Assembly (NCBI GenBank): GCA_000934385.1
Contig: KN880499.1
Coordinates: 48,889-112,888 of the forward strand
DNA length: 64,000 nt
Direction of reading: 5' to 3'
Origin: Cylindrobasidium torrendii FP15055 ss-10
Taxonomy: Eukaryota > Basidiomycota > Agaricomycetes > Agaricales > Physalacriaceae
Shown here: positions 1 through 13,646 of the stretch, piece after piece
How the letters are laid out: the number at the start of each line of letters is the position of its first letter
Position numbering within the stretch: position 1 is the stretch's first letter
The notes under the pieces: model-generated
What the model was told of the DNA's origin: nothing
The model's input: only the letters and a program-made list of their open reading frames with translations
The model's database searches: none
Program-made: the position numbers and the translations under genes

Positions 1-525
1 GTAAATCAACGCCGGATCAGCCGAAAACGCGTAGGCGTCCGCAGGAGGAAGCGTGTCGAATTTGTTCGCGGCCGAATGCGTGCGTGCGTCGGCAGCGATG
101 CGCACGTTTGCCGTGGGTGCCATCCGACGCGCCTCTTCGACGGCTTTTTTGCTCCAGGATCCGGTGACGACGTAGTCCAGGTCGGGGTTCGCAACGTCGG
201 GGTGTAGCAACTTGTAGCGTGCGACCAGGTTCAGTACGACGGCCGAAAATTGGCCTGTTCCGCCGCCTTGGGTGAACAGGATGGAGTGCGTAGGCGGAAC
301 GGCGAGTTGCTCCCGGATGAGCTCCTCCGTTTGCTTGACGCAGGCCGTGAATTCCTTGGACCGATGCGAAATTTCCGCAATGCCAATTCCAGTGCCCGCA
401 AAGTCGAACAGTCCTTTGGCCGCTTCCGCGAGCACCTCTTCCGGCAGCGCCGAGGGTCCAGCACCAAAGTTTACAGGTCGGTTGCTCATCGTGGTTCGAC
501 GCGAAGGTTGGATTAAATGACTCAT
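1..525 (-). CDS. SER1: phosphoserine aminotransferase, N-terminal part (cut by window edge)
   Basis: PLP-dependent class V aminotransferase of serine biosynthesis; it converts 3-phosphohydroxypyruvate and glutamate to phosphoserine. The reading frame is open from 525 (or an in-frame ATG at 489) to the left edge with no intron. Visible family motifs are NFGAGPSALPEEVL directly after the second Met, GTGIGIAEISHRSKEF, and the cofactor-phosphate loop QGGGTGQFSAVVLNL. The Met at 489 starts closer to the conserved beginning of the family; the upstream in-frame Met adds 12 residues. The catalytic lysine and C-terminal domain lie outside the window. The call rests on family motifs and is firm. Confidence 0.9.
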   Translation of the reverse strand, partial: MSHLIQPSRRTTMSNRPVNFGAGPSALPEEVLAEAAKGLFDFAGTGIGIAEISHRSKEFTACVKQTEELIREQLAVPPTHSILFTQGGGTGQFSAVVLNLVARYKLLHPDVANPDLDYVVTGSWSKKAVEEARRMAPTANVRIAADARTHSAANKFDTLPPADAYAFSADPALIY

Positions 526-1197
526 CCATATGCAGCTCCAGATCAAATCAAACGACTGGGATGGTTTTACACAGAACTGGCTTGCACAATGGCAACTAGT
601 CATTAGACCCTTCGAGAACGACATACGGATAGCTACAGCTATGGACGGAGAAGCGACATTATATAAGGAACCTACCTAAGAACCGTTGTCCGCAAATACG
701 CATATATATAAATGTTGCTCGACGAAATAAGTAATAAGTAACTAACGCAGAGATGGTCAGACGAGATGGATTGAAGTTCGATGATATGGAGTGACATTCG
801 TCGGTGGTGGCGGAACAGCATGCCGGAAAGCGAGTGAGCGGGAAGCAGATTTGAATGGTGAGATGTCGCGGCACGGGGGATTACGATGTGGTTGTTGCAC
901 TGAGGTCACGATATTGTTGTTGTTGTCGATATGGTGGCCTTCGCGCCAATGCGAAGGTCCTTGTGGTGGTACAGCTGGCGAAATTCCGGGGCCAGGTGGA
1001 AACAGAGAGAGAAAGAGAGATGCCGATTATTAGGTTAGGTGAAGCAATGTACGGTTGAGATTGCAGCAGAGTGCGAAATTGAAGTGCAGCTGTTCGATGG
1101 AGAGATAGAGAAAGAGAGTGCAGCAGATTTGAAGTTGCAAGGGGACGAATGGTTAGGAGGTGCAGTGGTGTGGCAGGGTATCGTTGGGGCTTGGCGC
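526..1197. other. intergenic region, no supported gene
   Basis: Holds the 5' flank of the phosphoserine aminotransferase gene and the 3' flank of the next minus-strand gene. Short runs of GA-rich sequence (around 1005-1020) and a TATA-like stretch near 660-715 are present. The short open frames here show no family resemblance and no consistent splice structure. Confidence 0.5.
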
Positions 1198-1872
1198 TCA
1201 ATAATGAGGCATCAGCCCATGGAATTGGACTTCGGTTGTGTCCTTGCGTTGGCGAGGGGGTGGCGTCTCGCAACGTCCCAAGAAGTGAGCGGGGATGGCG
1301 ACAGCGACCTCGTCGGATGAATCTGACGACTCGTCGCTGGACGACGACGACGACGAAGCATATTTTCCCGAGTATTGCTTCGGGTTCGCCTGCTGGGCCG
1401 CCCGGCGCCGGCGCACGGGTCCAATGGTCTCCACTTGGAGTTCTGAGAGGTCCTCAGCAAAATTGCTCTCCGCGTCGAGCTGGGCTATCCATGGTAGTCT
1501 GTCGAACGCGTGTGCACGGGAAATATTGAGTGCGCGGGGTGCATTGAAGTTCAACGCGGGGCGAATGGCGCGTCGGTTGCGAAGGGGGCTTCGCGCAGCC
1601 TGTCGCCTGTGAGACGTGCGAGCCTAGAAAAGCGGACATAAGCACGCGGTCACGCCAGACGCGTCGCAGATAACGCACCTTGGAAACGCGCGACGTGCAT
1701 TCAGATTCGCTATCGATAAGACTTATGCCTTCCATCAGTGTCGGCGGCTGTGAGCACAGAGCACAGTCAGTACACGGCGCGCGAAAAAACGCGTAAAAAG
1801 TTAATCACGTACCACAGGAGACCCAAAGTCGTAGATAAACGCGGGGGACATCGGTGGTGTTGATGGTGACAT
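1198..1872 (-). CDS. hypothetical protein, 184 aa, three exons
   Basis: Not recognised. Exons 1813-1872, 1679-1747 and 1198-1623 join in phase through two short introns. The first has donor GTACGT and acceptor CTCACAG; the second has GTGCGT and TTTTCTAG with a GCTTA branch-like site. The product starts MSPSTPPMSPAFIYDFGSP, has a basic middle segment rich in Arg, then a serine run followed by acidic residues (about residues 135-150). No signal peptide or membrane helix is visible. Two clean introns that restore one frame argue for a real gene; the function is unknown and the start is inferred. Confidence 0.5.
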
Positions 1873-2391
1873 GTTTGTTGGTTGTTTGCAGTTGCGGGTG
1901 ATGCAGGAGCGACGCGTCGATGTGTGAAGGGGGGTACGCAAGGAAATCGGAAAATAGATGGTGGGTTTATATATCGCGGTAGGATTTGAGTGTATCAGGC
2001 GTTCATGCGGAGAGAGAGCAATGGCGACGCGTCGTTGGGAGGGAAACAATGGGAAACCGGACGGTGATGGGGGGAGGGAGACAATGAAGGAACGGCCCAC
2101 GCGGTCGGCTGCCCAGTCATATCCCGTGGACCCCAGACACCCCTGAACCCCTTTTGGATGCCTGCCAGAGCGAGGCTCGGAGGCCTAATATGGAAGGAGT
2201 CTAGAACATTTCCCGTGGCTCGATAGCCTCATGTTTTTGCTGACAAGTTCATGTACGACAGACTGGCGGCAAAAACAGAGAGAGAATACAGATATCATTG
2301 TGAATGCAGGGATAACGTATATAATGATACAGATTTTGCAAAAGAGACAACCTGAACGTCCGGAATACAATTTTTTAGCGTTTCTATGCAT
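1873..2391. other. intergenic region, no supported gene
   Basis: Lies between the start of the 184-aa hypothetical gene and the stop of HSP90, so it carries the promoter of one and the 3' UTR of the other. A TATATA stretch (1969-1975) lies about 100 bp upstream of the hypothetical gene's start. Nothing else is supported. Confidence 0.5.
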
Positions 2392-4861
2392 TTAGTCAAT
2401 CTCCTCCATCGCGGAGGTCGCGGCAACCTCTGCGGCCGGAGCGTCTTCCAACGGCGGAGCTGACTCTTCCTCATCAACGTCAAGACCGAGCCTGTGAAAT
2501 CAAGTCAATTAATTATCCCAACCCTGGCGAACAATGGGCGGCGGAACTTACGAGATCATGCGGTTGATGCGCTTCGCAAACGACGTGGGGTCGTCCAAGG
2601 TGAAGCCGGAGGTGAGGAGAGCGGTCTCGAAAAGAAGGAAGGTAAGATCGCGGACAGACTTGTCGGCCTTGTCCTCAGCAACCTTGCGCTTGAGCTCCTT
2701 GACGATTCCGTTGTAGGGGTTCAACTCGAGGGTCTTCTTGGAGGCCATGTACGATGACGTTGCGGAGTCACGGAGAGCCTGCGCCTTCATGATACGCTCC
2801 TGCATCCCGGATCAGCTAGCTGTATTAAGCGAACAATGACAAAGGCAACGAACCATGTTTGATGACCAACCGAACTGTCCGGTAACAAGGACACACGGAG
2901 AGTCGGTGATACGGTTCGAAACCACAACCTTCTCAACCTTGTCACCCAGAGCATCCTTGACGACAGTGCAGAGGTCAGTGAACTCCTTCGCAGTAGCCTC
3001 ACGCTCCGCCTTCTCCTCATCAGTCTCCTCGAGCTCGAGACCCTCCTTGGACACACAAACGAGCTTGTGGCCCTCAAATTCCTTGAGCTGAGTGATGGCG
3101 TACTCGTCGATGGGGTCAACGAGGAGCAGAACCTCGAAGCCCTTCTTCTTGAGAACCTCGAGGAAGGGAGACTCCTTGACGGCGGAAAGCGACTCGCCAG
3201 TGAGGTAGTAGATGGACTTCTGGACCTCCGGCATGCGGGTGATGTAGTCTACATGAATGATGTTAACGGGTGTGATGTCGTTCAAAAGTGAAATAACATA
3301 CCCTTCAACGAGACCTGGTCCTCAGTCGACTTCGTCGAGAAGAAGCGGAGGAACTCAGCGAGCTTGCTGCGGTTTTGCGCGTCCTCGTGAACACCGAGCT
3401 TGAGGTTCTTGCCGAAGGACTCGTAGAACTTGGCAAAGTTGTCCTTGTCCTCAGCAATCTCAGAGATAAGCTCCATGCACTTCTTGACAATGTTCTTGCG
3501 GATAACCTTGAGAATCTTGTTCTGCTGGAGGGTCTCACGCGAGATGTTGAGGGGGAGGTCCTCAGAGTCGACGATTCCCTTGACGAAGTTGAGGTATTCG
3601 GGGATGATCTCGTCGCAGTCGTCCATGATGAAGACGCGGCGAACGTAGAGCTTGATGTTGTTGCGCTTCTTCTTCGATTCGAAGAGGTCGAAGGGAGCAC
3701 TGTTTCGTTATCAGCACGGCGAAAACAAATGAAAAGGTAGGGATAGACGAACCGCTTGGGAATGTACAGAATGGCCTTGAACTCGAGCTGACCTTCGACC
3801 GAGAAGTGCTTGACAGCGAGGTGGTCCTCCCAGTCGTTGGTGAGCGACTTGTAGAAGGCAGAGTACTCGTCCTGGGAGATATCGGACGGGTTGCGAGTCC
3901 AAAGAGGCTTGGTCTTGTTGAGCTCCTCGTTGGTAGTCTCAACCTCTTTAACCTTCTTCGTCTTCTTCTCCTTTGGCTTGCCATCCTCATCCTCCTCGAC
4001 TTCCTCGATCTTGGGCTTCTCAGCGTCCTCATCGGCCTCCTCCTCATCCTCGACCTCCTAAAGACAGTTAAACACACGATCTAGGGATGACATGGCGTAC
4101 ACACCTTCTCAACCTCCTTGGTGACAGCGAGCTGGATGGGGTATGAGATGAACTCGGAGTGCTTCTTGACGATGTCCTTGATGCGCTTCTCCTCAAGGTA
4201 GTCGAGCTGATCCTCCTTCATGAAGAGACGGATTTCAGAGCCACGGCCGATGGGAGGGTTCTCAGTGTCGACAGTGATGGTGAAGGTACCGCCAGCAGCA
4301 GACTCCCAGATGTACTGCTCATCATCGTTGTGCTTGGAGATAACCTGGACGCGCTCGGCGACAAGGAAAGCGGAGTAGAAACCAACACCGAACTGGCCAA
4401 TCATGGAAATGTCCGCGCCAGATGTAAGCGCCTCCATGAAGCCCTAATAAACGCCGCATGTAAGCGCCTGAAAATCTTTCAAAGGGCAACGAAGTGCGCA
4501 CCTTGGTGCCAGACTTTGCGATCGTACCAAGGTTGTTGACCATGTCAGCCTTGGTCATACCGATGCCACTGTCGCGGATGGCAAGCATCTTCGCCTCTTT
4601 GTGAGGGATGATCTTGATTGAGAGCTCCTTCTCGGTGTCGAGGACGGAGGGATCGGTGAGCGATGCATAGCGAACTTTGTCGAGCGCATCGGAGGCATTG
4701 GAGATAAGTTCACGGAGGAAGATTTCTTTGTTGGAGTAGAACGTGTCTGAAAATGAAAGTCAGTCGCTATCCAAAGTGAGTGCAGTGAGCGGCGCACTAA
4801 TGATCAAGTCCATAAGCTGGCTGATTTCAGCCTGGAACCCGAAGCTTTCAGTTTGCGACAT
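2392..4861 (-). CDS. HSP82: molecular chaperone Hsp90, 697 aa, eight exons
   Basis: Cytosolic ATP-dependent chaperone for kinases, receptors and other clients. Exons: 4798-4861, 4502-4746, 4105-4443, 3753-4057, 3302-3699, 2854-3248, 2552-2799, 2392-2491; all phases fit and the length is typical. The N-terminal GHKL ATPase shows [20 protein letters not shown] and [14 protein letters not shown], followed by a charged linker rich in Glu/Lys encoded around 3900-4060, the middle domain ([20 protein letters not shown], [12 protein letters not shown]) and the dimerisation domain ([12 protein letters not shown]). The protein ends MEEID instead of the usual cytosolic MEEVD that binds TPR co-chaperones. 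Heat-shock-like elements lie upstream at 5010-5074. Confidence 0.97.
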
Positions 4862-5009
4862 TTTGGCAGCTATGAAAGGATCAGATTGGTGCGATGGGCG
4901 CGATGGTGGGCGTACCGTCGGTCGGGGGAGGTGATGGAAAGGAAAAGATAAAAGCAAAGCCACGACGCGACGAGGCGCGTGTGACTTGTTTTTATGCATT
5001 TTTAGCCGG

Positions 5010-5074
5010 TTCCTTCGAGAAGCGTCGCTTGCCTTTTCGGGGTCATCGAATGAATCGAATCGCATCGAAGATTC
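5010..5074 (-). promoter_or_regulatory. candidate heat-shock elements upstream of HSP90
   Basis: About 150-210 bp upstream of the HSP90 ATG there are inverted GAA/TTC units: TTC-GA-GAA at 5014-5021, with a further TTC at 5010-5012, and GAA-GA-TTC at 5067-5074. GAA repeats also occur at 5048-5060. These match the nGAAn alternating pattern bound by heat-shock factor, and the position fits an Hsp90 promoter. Spacing between units is imperfect, so this is a sequence-based inference. Confidence 0.35.
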
Positions 5075-5159
5075 AATGGCCTTTGTGCGCTCCTAATGCG
5101 CCAAGGTGCAGTTATGGTAGAATTTCCTGAATATTAGAGAATCCTATTATTATTGACTA

Positions 5160-8022
5160 TTAATCTTGTAGTTCCTCCACAGCAACCTTCAATCCTGCAA
5201 CCTCCTCTTCGAGAGCAGCACATCTCGCGGTCAGACTCGTGTTTGACTTGAGCAATGCGGCTTTTTCTGCTACCGCTACGCTAAGCATCGTCGACTCCGC
5301 CTCCGTCCGTGAAGGTTTATCAGCGTGTTGTAGTTGGGCTTCAAGTTGCTTGATCTGGCGCTGATAAGAGCTAGAAATAGAACATTAGTAGACGACGCAG
5401 AAATACGAGGCGCCGAACCTTATGGTCTCGTGAATGTCGTCCTGACATTGCTCGTAGCTCATTATACGCATGTTCAACTGCTCTATATGCGCAGCCATAC
5501 CCTGTACATCCTCTTCACCTTCGCGAAACTTGCGCCAGTCGTCTTCCCTATGTCTTGCGTGAACTTTCATTGCGCACAGGAAAATCGAAAAGACATACCA
5601 AAGCTTCTGCACAGTAAGGTGTCTTTCGATTTGTCGTTCATAGTCCCGTAGACGGTCGACCTTGGGCTGATACTCCTTCATCGTTGTCTGTAGTACAAAC
5701 AACCCCTGGTTCGCTTCTGCTAACAGCTTTCCTTGTGCTTCGAAAAGGATCTAGCATAGGAACGCGTTCATCAGTGACCATGTCAGCGATTTGACCCAAA
5801 ATCGTACCTTCGCCTCGTTCGCCTGAGAACGAAGCTGAGCTGTCTCCTTCATCCACATTTCTTTATCTTTGCGCAACTTCGCCAATTTACTTTGAAGCTC
5901 AGTATTCCATTCAGCGTATTTGTTCTTGGCTGAAGAGGCCTGTTCCCTTTGGTCGTCCAATTCCTTCTCCAGTTTCTGCACTTGCGCACGGTATGTGCGC
6001 ATCTTGTTGAACTGAGGTGGATGGAAGTAAGCCACAGCCTCGTTGCCGGTTCAAAAACCCACCAACGCCTGTCGTTCACCCTCTACGCTTGTTGTCAAAT
6101 TCCTGTCCTTGTACAACCGTCCGACATGCTGTATGTTCTCTCTCGACAACCACAACTCGAAATTCAGTTCATTCCGAAGAAGCACGACTTCACGCTGCAG
6201 AGTTGCAATAGCCTGTCCAACATGGTGTGGCATCTCATCCAAAGTCTGTATCGACCGAATCGAGCCAAGTGCACTCGCTGGACGCGATGCCATCGTCATC
6301 ACACTCGGCGGCCTCGACCCAAGATCACGATGAGGTGCGCCAAAGAGTGCTGCAGGCCATTGTCCAGTTGATCCTTCGATGATCACGTTCAAGTTGGACT
6401 TGAGTGCGACGGAGGTGTTGATCATTTCCTGCAGAGATACCCGCGGCGTCGAGGATGGTCGGTGGTGCGATTCGGAGGTCGCGGTGGAGGAGTCAGTGTC
6501 CTCAGAGGGAAGTTCGGGTTCAGGTATGATAATAGGGATCGGTTGGTCTTGCTGGGGGAGGGCTTCGGCCTCCCTCGCTCGTATGGCTAATGCCATGTTC
6601 GTGCTGTCCAGTAACATAGCTTCGGTGCTGATCCGTGCGACGTCGTAATTGAACCAGAAATTGCGCGTTGCAAGTTCTTCTTCAGAGTCTCTCCAGATGA
6701 TGAGGGGGTGACACTGGTGTGAGCGAAGGAGATTCTACAGGTGAACACTGTCAACGCAGAGGAGTACGAGCGACTAGTCGTATACCTCAACGTTCTCCTT
6801 GAGCTCGTTGGCATTGATCACTTGGTCCCAATCTTGCGTAAATGGCGACTGGTAGGTACATTCTTCGAGGTATAAGTGAGGAGTGCGTAGAAAGCGAAGG
6901 ACGTTGCATGGGAAGAGGTAATACAGGAAGGTGAAGAACCGACGAGGAGAAGGTATCGCTGGTACCCCAGTGTCGAAGGTAGCTTCTAAACATTCCCATT
7001 CAATGTCAGCCTTGACTTCTAATGTCGGCGGCGGGCGTAGAATGTCAAGTTCTACACCTGCTGAGGTTCTGTCTCTCCAGCAAACCACGCGCATGAGTAT
7101 GACAAGGAGTTGAGGCAGGATTTCCTTGAGGTTACTGCTGGCATGGACGGCGAAGAGAGGAAGGAGTTTGACAAGAAGTGTTAACCCAGTGCTGCATGTT
7201 GTTGAGGAATTGTCGAGTATGAGGGAGAGTAGTAGTAGCTCAGTCAGCGGATGGCTGGCGAGTCGACTTGCCAAGGTAGATGCAGATTTATTGAAATCCT
7301 GGTGTGAGGTGTATAGATTGAGCAGCGTGAAGATTTGGAGGCGTGTTGAAGGTGTCGTGAATTGGGTAGCGAGTTCAGTCATGAGTGCCTAACATTATGT
7401 CAGTCGATAGTGAGAGGCGGTAACGGTTACACACCTCTGGCCGATGTAGGCCATGCGTTATCAAGACTCGCTCTAAATTGGTCTTCCATCTTTCCTTTGT
7501 CTGTCTTTCCGACTCTTCCATCTCGGCTCGTAATATCACATCGTCCCCGGACCCATCGTTGAAGGCATCCAACAGGTATAGGTTGACAATTTGTCGTCTG
7601 AGTCCAGCAGTTTTGCTTTGTAGTTCATCATCTTCGGATTCTATCTCGAGGGCAGCGACCACTAATTCTGTTGCTTCGTTCAACGCTGCTGCTGAAAGTT
7701 GGGGTTGGCGCAACGCTGGGCGTAATACCAAGTCAAACCAGGTCGTGATCACAGATACAGGGGAAAGAATGTAGCGGAGATGATAGAGAACTGCTAGGAA
7801 TATTTCGGTATGTCGTGGAGTGATATGGTCGACGTCACGGTGAAGCTTGAAGAGGTCGTCTTCCAGAGCGTCGGGATCCACGACGGCTCTGCTAGAAGCG
7901 AAGTCGCCTAGATACGATACAAGTTCTGCTAACGAAATTTGGCCCTCCAGTGCGGACCATATCCGCGAAAAGAGCAATTGCATAATGAGGGAACGGAGGC
8001 AAGGGATTTGTGCCGGCGGCAT
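5160..8022 (-). CDS. TSC1: hamartin (Tsc1)-like protein, about 852 aa, seven exons
   Basis: Likely the Tsc1 scaffold of the TSC complex, which with Tsc2 restrains Rheb and TORC1. Exons: 7435-8022, 6786-7388, 6063-6734, 5808-6011, 5599-5750, 5419-5547, 5160-5370; phases agree throughout. The N-terminal two thirds is a helical, Leu-rich solenoid that includes FFTFLYYLFPCNVLRFLR, the hamartin-type signature. The last about 300 residues are coiled coil (for example QVQKLEKELDDQREQASSAK and AALEEEVAGLKVAVEELQD), as in hamartin. The start is uncertain: ATGs at 8022 and 7983 are both in frame, and an upstream exon cannot be excluded. The assignment is from pattern memory of the family. Confidence 0.72.
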
Positions 8023-8407
8023 ACCCCGCCCGCCCTCGTGGAGGCGGGAATGCGCCTCACGATTCGCGGCAACGGCAAAGCGAACGGTTTCAATTCGACG
8101 ACGATGACCCCGTCCTTGAAGTCGGTGCGTAAGTCAGATAGACTTTGAGCAGGGTAGCTTAATTTCAGATCTTCTCGTTCTTGACTGATTTCTCCATTCA
8201 GCTTAGATCGCACGTGGTCGCGCCTTCCCGACCTTCTCTCCACCACTCCCCTCGTCGACAACGCACCCGTGAACCGTTGAAAAGGTGAATTATCATTGCT
8301 ATGTGCTATGCGTAGCATAGTTTTTGTCCTTGGAACGCGTTCTATGGGTTGGATTGCTCGCCTGGCGATCGGATAACGTTCAGATTTCTCACCCGTTTTC
8401 CCACTAG

Positions 8408-9170
8408 ATGTCTGCCCATATCGAAGAAGTCTCCGACCACGAAGGTCATGACCACGCACACCCCCACACCCATGAGGAGGACCCTACATCGGCTGCCGCC
8501 CTCGACAAGGTCCAGTCCCGCGCTGAGCGCAAAGCCCGCAAGGCCCTCATCAGCCTTGGTCTCAAGAAGGTTGAGGGCATCAACCGCGTGACCCTCAGGC
8601 GTCCCAAGAATGTACGACGCGTTTCTCACATAGCTGGATCGTTACCGACATTGTGGCTAGGTTCTCTTTGTTATTGCAACCCCAGAGGTCTACAAGTCCC
8701 TCAACTCGGATTGCTACATCGTGTTCGGCGAGGCGAAGGCGCGTACTGCACTATGTCAACCGAATATAGCAGCCTTACAGCATTCCATCAGATTGAAGAC
8801 ACCAACTCGCAGGCGCAAATGAACGCAGCCGCACAACTTGGTGCTGGTGGGATGGGCATCACAGGCGACAAGCCTGTGGATGACGATGATGATGATGAGC
8901 CTCCTGAGCTCGAGGCCCCAGAGGACGAAGGCCCCGTTGACGAGACCGGTGTTGACCCCAAGGACATTGACCTTGTCATGACCCAGGTGCGTAACATCCA
9001 CATTCAAATGTACATCTTCCTGATGGGGTTCCAGGTCGGATGCTCGCGCGCGAAGGCAGTGAAGGTGCTGAAGGATAGCGGAGGAGATTTGATCAATGCC
9101 AGTGCGTGGTTAGTGTCCTTGCAGATTGCATTCACTGACCCTGCCCACAGTTATGGCGGCGAGCGAGTAG
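8408..9170 (+). CDS. EGD2: nascent polypeptide-associated complex subunit alpha, 187 aa
   Basis: Ribosome-bound NAC alpha, which partners NAC beta at the tunnel exit. Exons: 8408-8611, 8661-8738, 8792-8986, 9035-9101, 9151-9170. The N-terminus is acidic and His-rich ([14 protein letters not shown]). The NAC domain is clear ([51 protein letters not shown]). A C-terminal UBA domain follows ([20 protein letters not shown]) and the protein ends AIMAASE. Intron 2 must begin with GC (AAG|GCGCGT at 8738/8739) to keep the conserved EAK-IED junction; no GT donor gives the correct frame. The 3' end faces TRM9 with 72 bp between stops. Confidence 0.95.
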
Positions 9171-9242
9171 TTTTGAATTTATTTGCTTGTTGTATCACTA
9201 CAAAATATCCAGCTACTGTGCTACATGTTATCTCGCGCTGTC

Positions 9243-10191
9243 TCATGACATTTCGGTTCTCCAGCGACGCAACACAACGAAATAATTCGACCGCTCATAC
9301 CCGTCTTGCACTATCTCGACGCCTTCAGTCTCCTCGTGCCCTGCTGCCTGCGTCCCCACGGCCAATCCCATTTTCTGCGCCGCCTGTGTCACAAGTCCGG
9401 TCAATTCTCCCTTCGCAAACATATGATAGTAGCGCTCTAGGACGCGGTCGGAGCCCTGCGTTGCACCCATGGCTGATGCAGACAAGACCCAAGGCACCAG
9501 CACGTCCTGTCCACTTATCGAGGTGCTCTCGGATGGAATCACTCTTTTGGACTTGTCATCTTGCTCGATTGCCCAGACGTATATGAGAACGCGACCATGA
9601 TATGGTGATACAGCTTCCAACAATCTCTGTGTGGCCATGAGAGGCAATCCGTACAAGGAAGGAGAGACATACTTGGACAGACTGCATACGTCGTTCTGGA
9701 GACGACAAATGGTGGATAGTCGCGATCGAGATGGCGTAGTCCTACGGCGCGGTCAACTTATCATCCTTCTGATATAGGCGCACGTACAAAGATGCCATTC
9801 CGCCAACACCGTCCAAGCGCATCTCCGTGTACCACTTCTCGCGGTATCCCTCCAGCATTCTTCGCAATTTCCAATAGGCGAATACTACGGTCAAGGCCGA
9901 TGGTCATTATGCTACCAGGCCGGTCTAATGGGAGGGGAAGATATTTTCCATTTCCGGTCCCAGAATCAAGACCAACCCATCCTGTCGGAAGTGTGGAAAT
10001 GAATGCAGCGATGATTGGCCATGGCTATACAAACATCGGGAAAAGGTCGAAGGATTACACTAAATTGGACACACCTTGTATCGTGTCGAGGAAAAGTGGC
10101 TTGCGATTTGGTCGTAAACATCATGCACATGGCTGCCCTCGTATATTTGCGGTTCCCCTTCGACAGTAGTCTTTGTGACTGGAGGCGCCAT
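9243..10191 (-). CDS. TRM9: tRNA wobble-uridine carboxymethyl methyltransferase Trm9, 268 aa
   Basis: SAM-dependent methyltransferase that completes mcm5U at position 34 of tRNAs, acting with Trm112. Exons: 10075-10191, 9788-10024, 9673-9741, 9243-9626. Motif I is GLDSGTGNGKYLPL, and the conserved DYAISIATIHHLSSPERR follows in exon 3. The C-terminal half has VLIYVWAIEQ, DVLVPWVL, ERYYHMFAKGEL and the closing DGYERSNYFVVLRRW, all typical of Trm9. All three introns are in phase 0 and carry GT..AG ends. The methyltransferase itself has no AlkB or RRM extension, as in fungi. Confidence 0.93.
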
Positions 10192-10608
10192 GGTATTAGT
10201 ACAAAGTCAAACCACAAACGTCGAGCCATGGACGCGATCAAAGAGTGATCGATCTCTACTTCGTGGCACGTGCTACTTAGTTAACAACTTCCTAGTCCCT
10301 CCAGTCTCCGGAATCCCGCTGTTTGCAGTGATGCTAGTTCGTTTGAGATTGATTCTGTTCCCTGCCGCAGCTTCTTGTTGAAAATGCCCGCTCCAGCGAG
10401 CGGTATCCATTCAAGCTTGGTGTTTGAATTTTTCTCAACTTGGAACGTCGGGAAATGGATCTGCTGCCGCATATCGCAATACGTGAACACTTATCCTGTA
10501 GTCGACTTATTGTGCAGTCGGCTCATCATGTTCGTGCACACAGGGAGGTCACAGAAATTTGATACACGCGTCCTCCTAGTATGCCAAAGCCAAATACTAA
10601 TACATATA
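10192..10608. other. intergenic region between TRM9 start and RPT3 stop
   Basis: Carries the TRM9 promoter and the RPT3 3' UTR (TATA-like AT-rich run near 10597-10610 lies within the last RPT3 intron/exon zone). I see no gene here. Confidence 0.5.
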
Positions 10609-12137
<1,529 letters not shown>

Positions 12138-12451
12138 GGTGGCGGCAGTCAAGAGGTGACGCGGCGTCGACGCGTCGTCTCCCAAAGTGGCAATCTCGAT
12201 CAAAAACACCGGCGGCTGCTTTCCTTGGGCCGCATGTTCGAACTCAAGAGTGCGATGAACACTTGCTTGTTTGCTCGAAGCAATTGGGCTTTTCATAATA
12301 CTGGCAACTCTACAACTCGATCCTCCATGGTAAGTCTACAACATTGTCTCGGTGACATCTACATAGTACACAATGGTGTACATTTTCTTTCAATGGCCAA
12401 TGTACATACAGGTATCTCCCTCTGTTTGGCATTCACCTATGCAATCCCGAA

Positions 12452-13598
12452 TCAACGCTTCACCGGTTGCCCGAGCTCACTCGCACGCTCAGTAGCCACT
12501 TGTATGCCACGGGCAATAGTTGACCGGACGCGACCATCTTCGAGAGCCAGCAGGCCAGCAATTGTGCAACCGCCGGGGGCTAGGATATTTATGAGAGCCA
12601 TGCAAGAAGTATTTGAGTAAAATTGTTACTGGTAACAGCATCCTTGATTTGGGCTGGATGTTGGCCTTGTTGGAGAACCATTCGCGCCGCACCTTGCAAC
12701 GCTGCAAACAGTCAGAAGATGCAGCAACAGACACTCGTATACTGGAGCGTACTTTGTGCTGCAAGCTCGAGCGCCTCTGCGCGGGGAAGACCCATCATCA
12801 CACCGCCGTCCGCCATCGCCTCGAGGAAAATACAGGCGAAAGCAGGTCCAGAGCCGGAGAGCGCTGTACACGCATCGAAGTGCTTCTCTTCAAGGAATCG
12901 GCATCGCCCGATGGAGGAGAATATCTTCAAGATGATAGCGCGGTCGGTGTCTGCGCTCTCATTGTCGGGCAGTGTTGAGACGACGGTCATGCCTTCACGT
13001 ATTTTACATGGGGTATTGGGCATAGCACGGATGACTTTGGTGGAAGAGGGGACCCATGAAGATAGCTGTGCGATGGTTACACCAGCAAGGATACTGATAA
13101 GTAGTTTTCCGGAAAGTGCTTCCTGCATGCCTTCGGCCGACAGGATGCTATATGCCAATTGAGGCTTGCAACTTTGGATGATTCGAGATTAACGAGGGAA
13201 TATGGAAGATATGGCAGAATTGACGGACCCAAGAAGGATAACATCTGACCGCTTGACGGCGTCGACGTTCTGAGAGTACAGCACTTCAATAGACTTGCCT
13301 ATAGGACCAAGAGGATCTAAGACACCGCGCAGTTTTTTGGCGCTGACTTCGCGACTGACGCATGCAATGAACTTGGATGGAGTGGATTTGTCGGGGGTTC
13401 CACTCGGAGTGAGGGTTCCAGGGGTATGGAGCTCCCACTTATTGCTGCTGAGAGCATGCGCAGTGCGAGTGGGGACATCCAGACTTTGGACAACGCCAGA
13501 AAGCACGGCCACTCCCATCGTTCCACATCCTGGGCTATCAGTACAAAGATAGATAGAAAGATAATAGACGCACCTAGCACGCAGAGAGTATAGCCCAT
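12452..13598 (-). CDS. PRO3: pyrroline-5-carboxylate reductase, 314 aa
   Basis: Final enzyme of proline synthesis; it reduces P5C with NAD(P)H. Exons: 13574-13598, 13229-13529, 12753-13171, 12630-12701, 12452-12579. The Rossmann motif VLGCGTMGVAVLSG is formed across intron 1. Later motifs are STKVIRAMPNTPCKIREGMT, TALSGSGPAFACIFLEAMAD and the C-terminal PGGCTIAGLLALEDG. Intron 2 has an unusual donor GTCCGT at 13228. The ATG lies only 48 bp from the ATG of the divergent ALG13 gene, so both promoters must overlap or lie within the genes. Confidence 0.94.
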
Positions 13599-13646
13599 GG
13601 TCGGTCGAATTGAGTTGGTCGAAATGTCCGATCGAGTCAAGTCGAA

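Noticed and set aside
12138..12296. N-terminal extension of Rpt3
   Set aside because: Adds 53 residues not known in the family; the ATG at 12137 gives the expected short MDEIGIE start.
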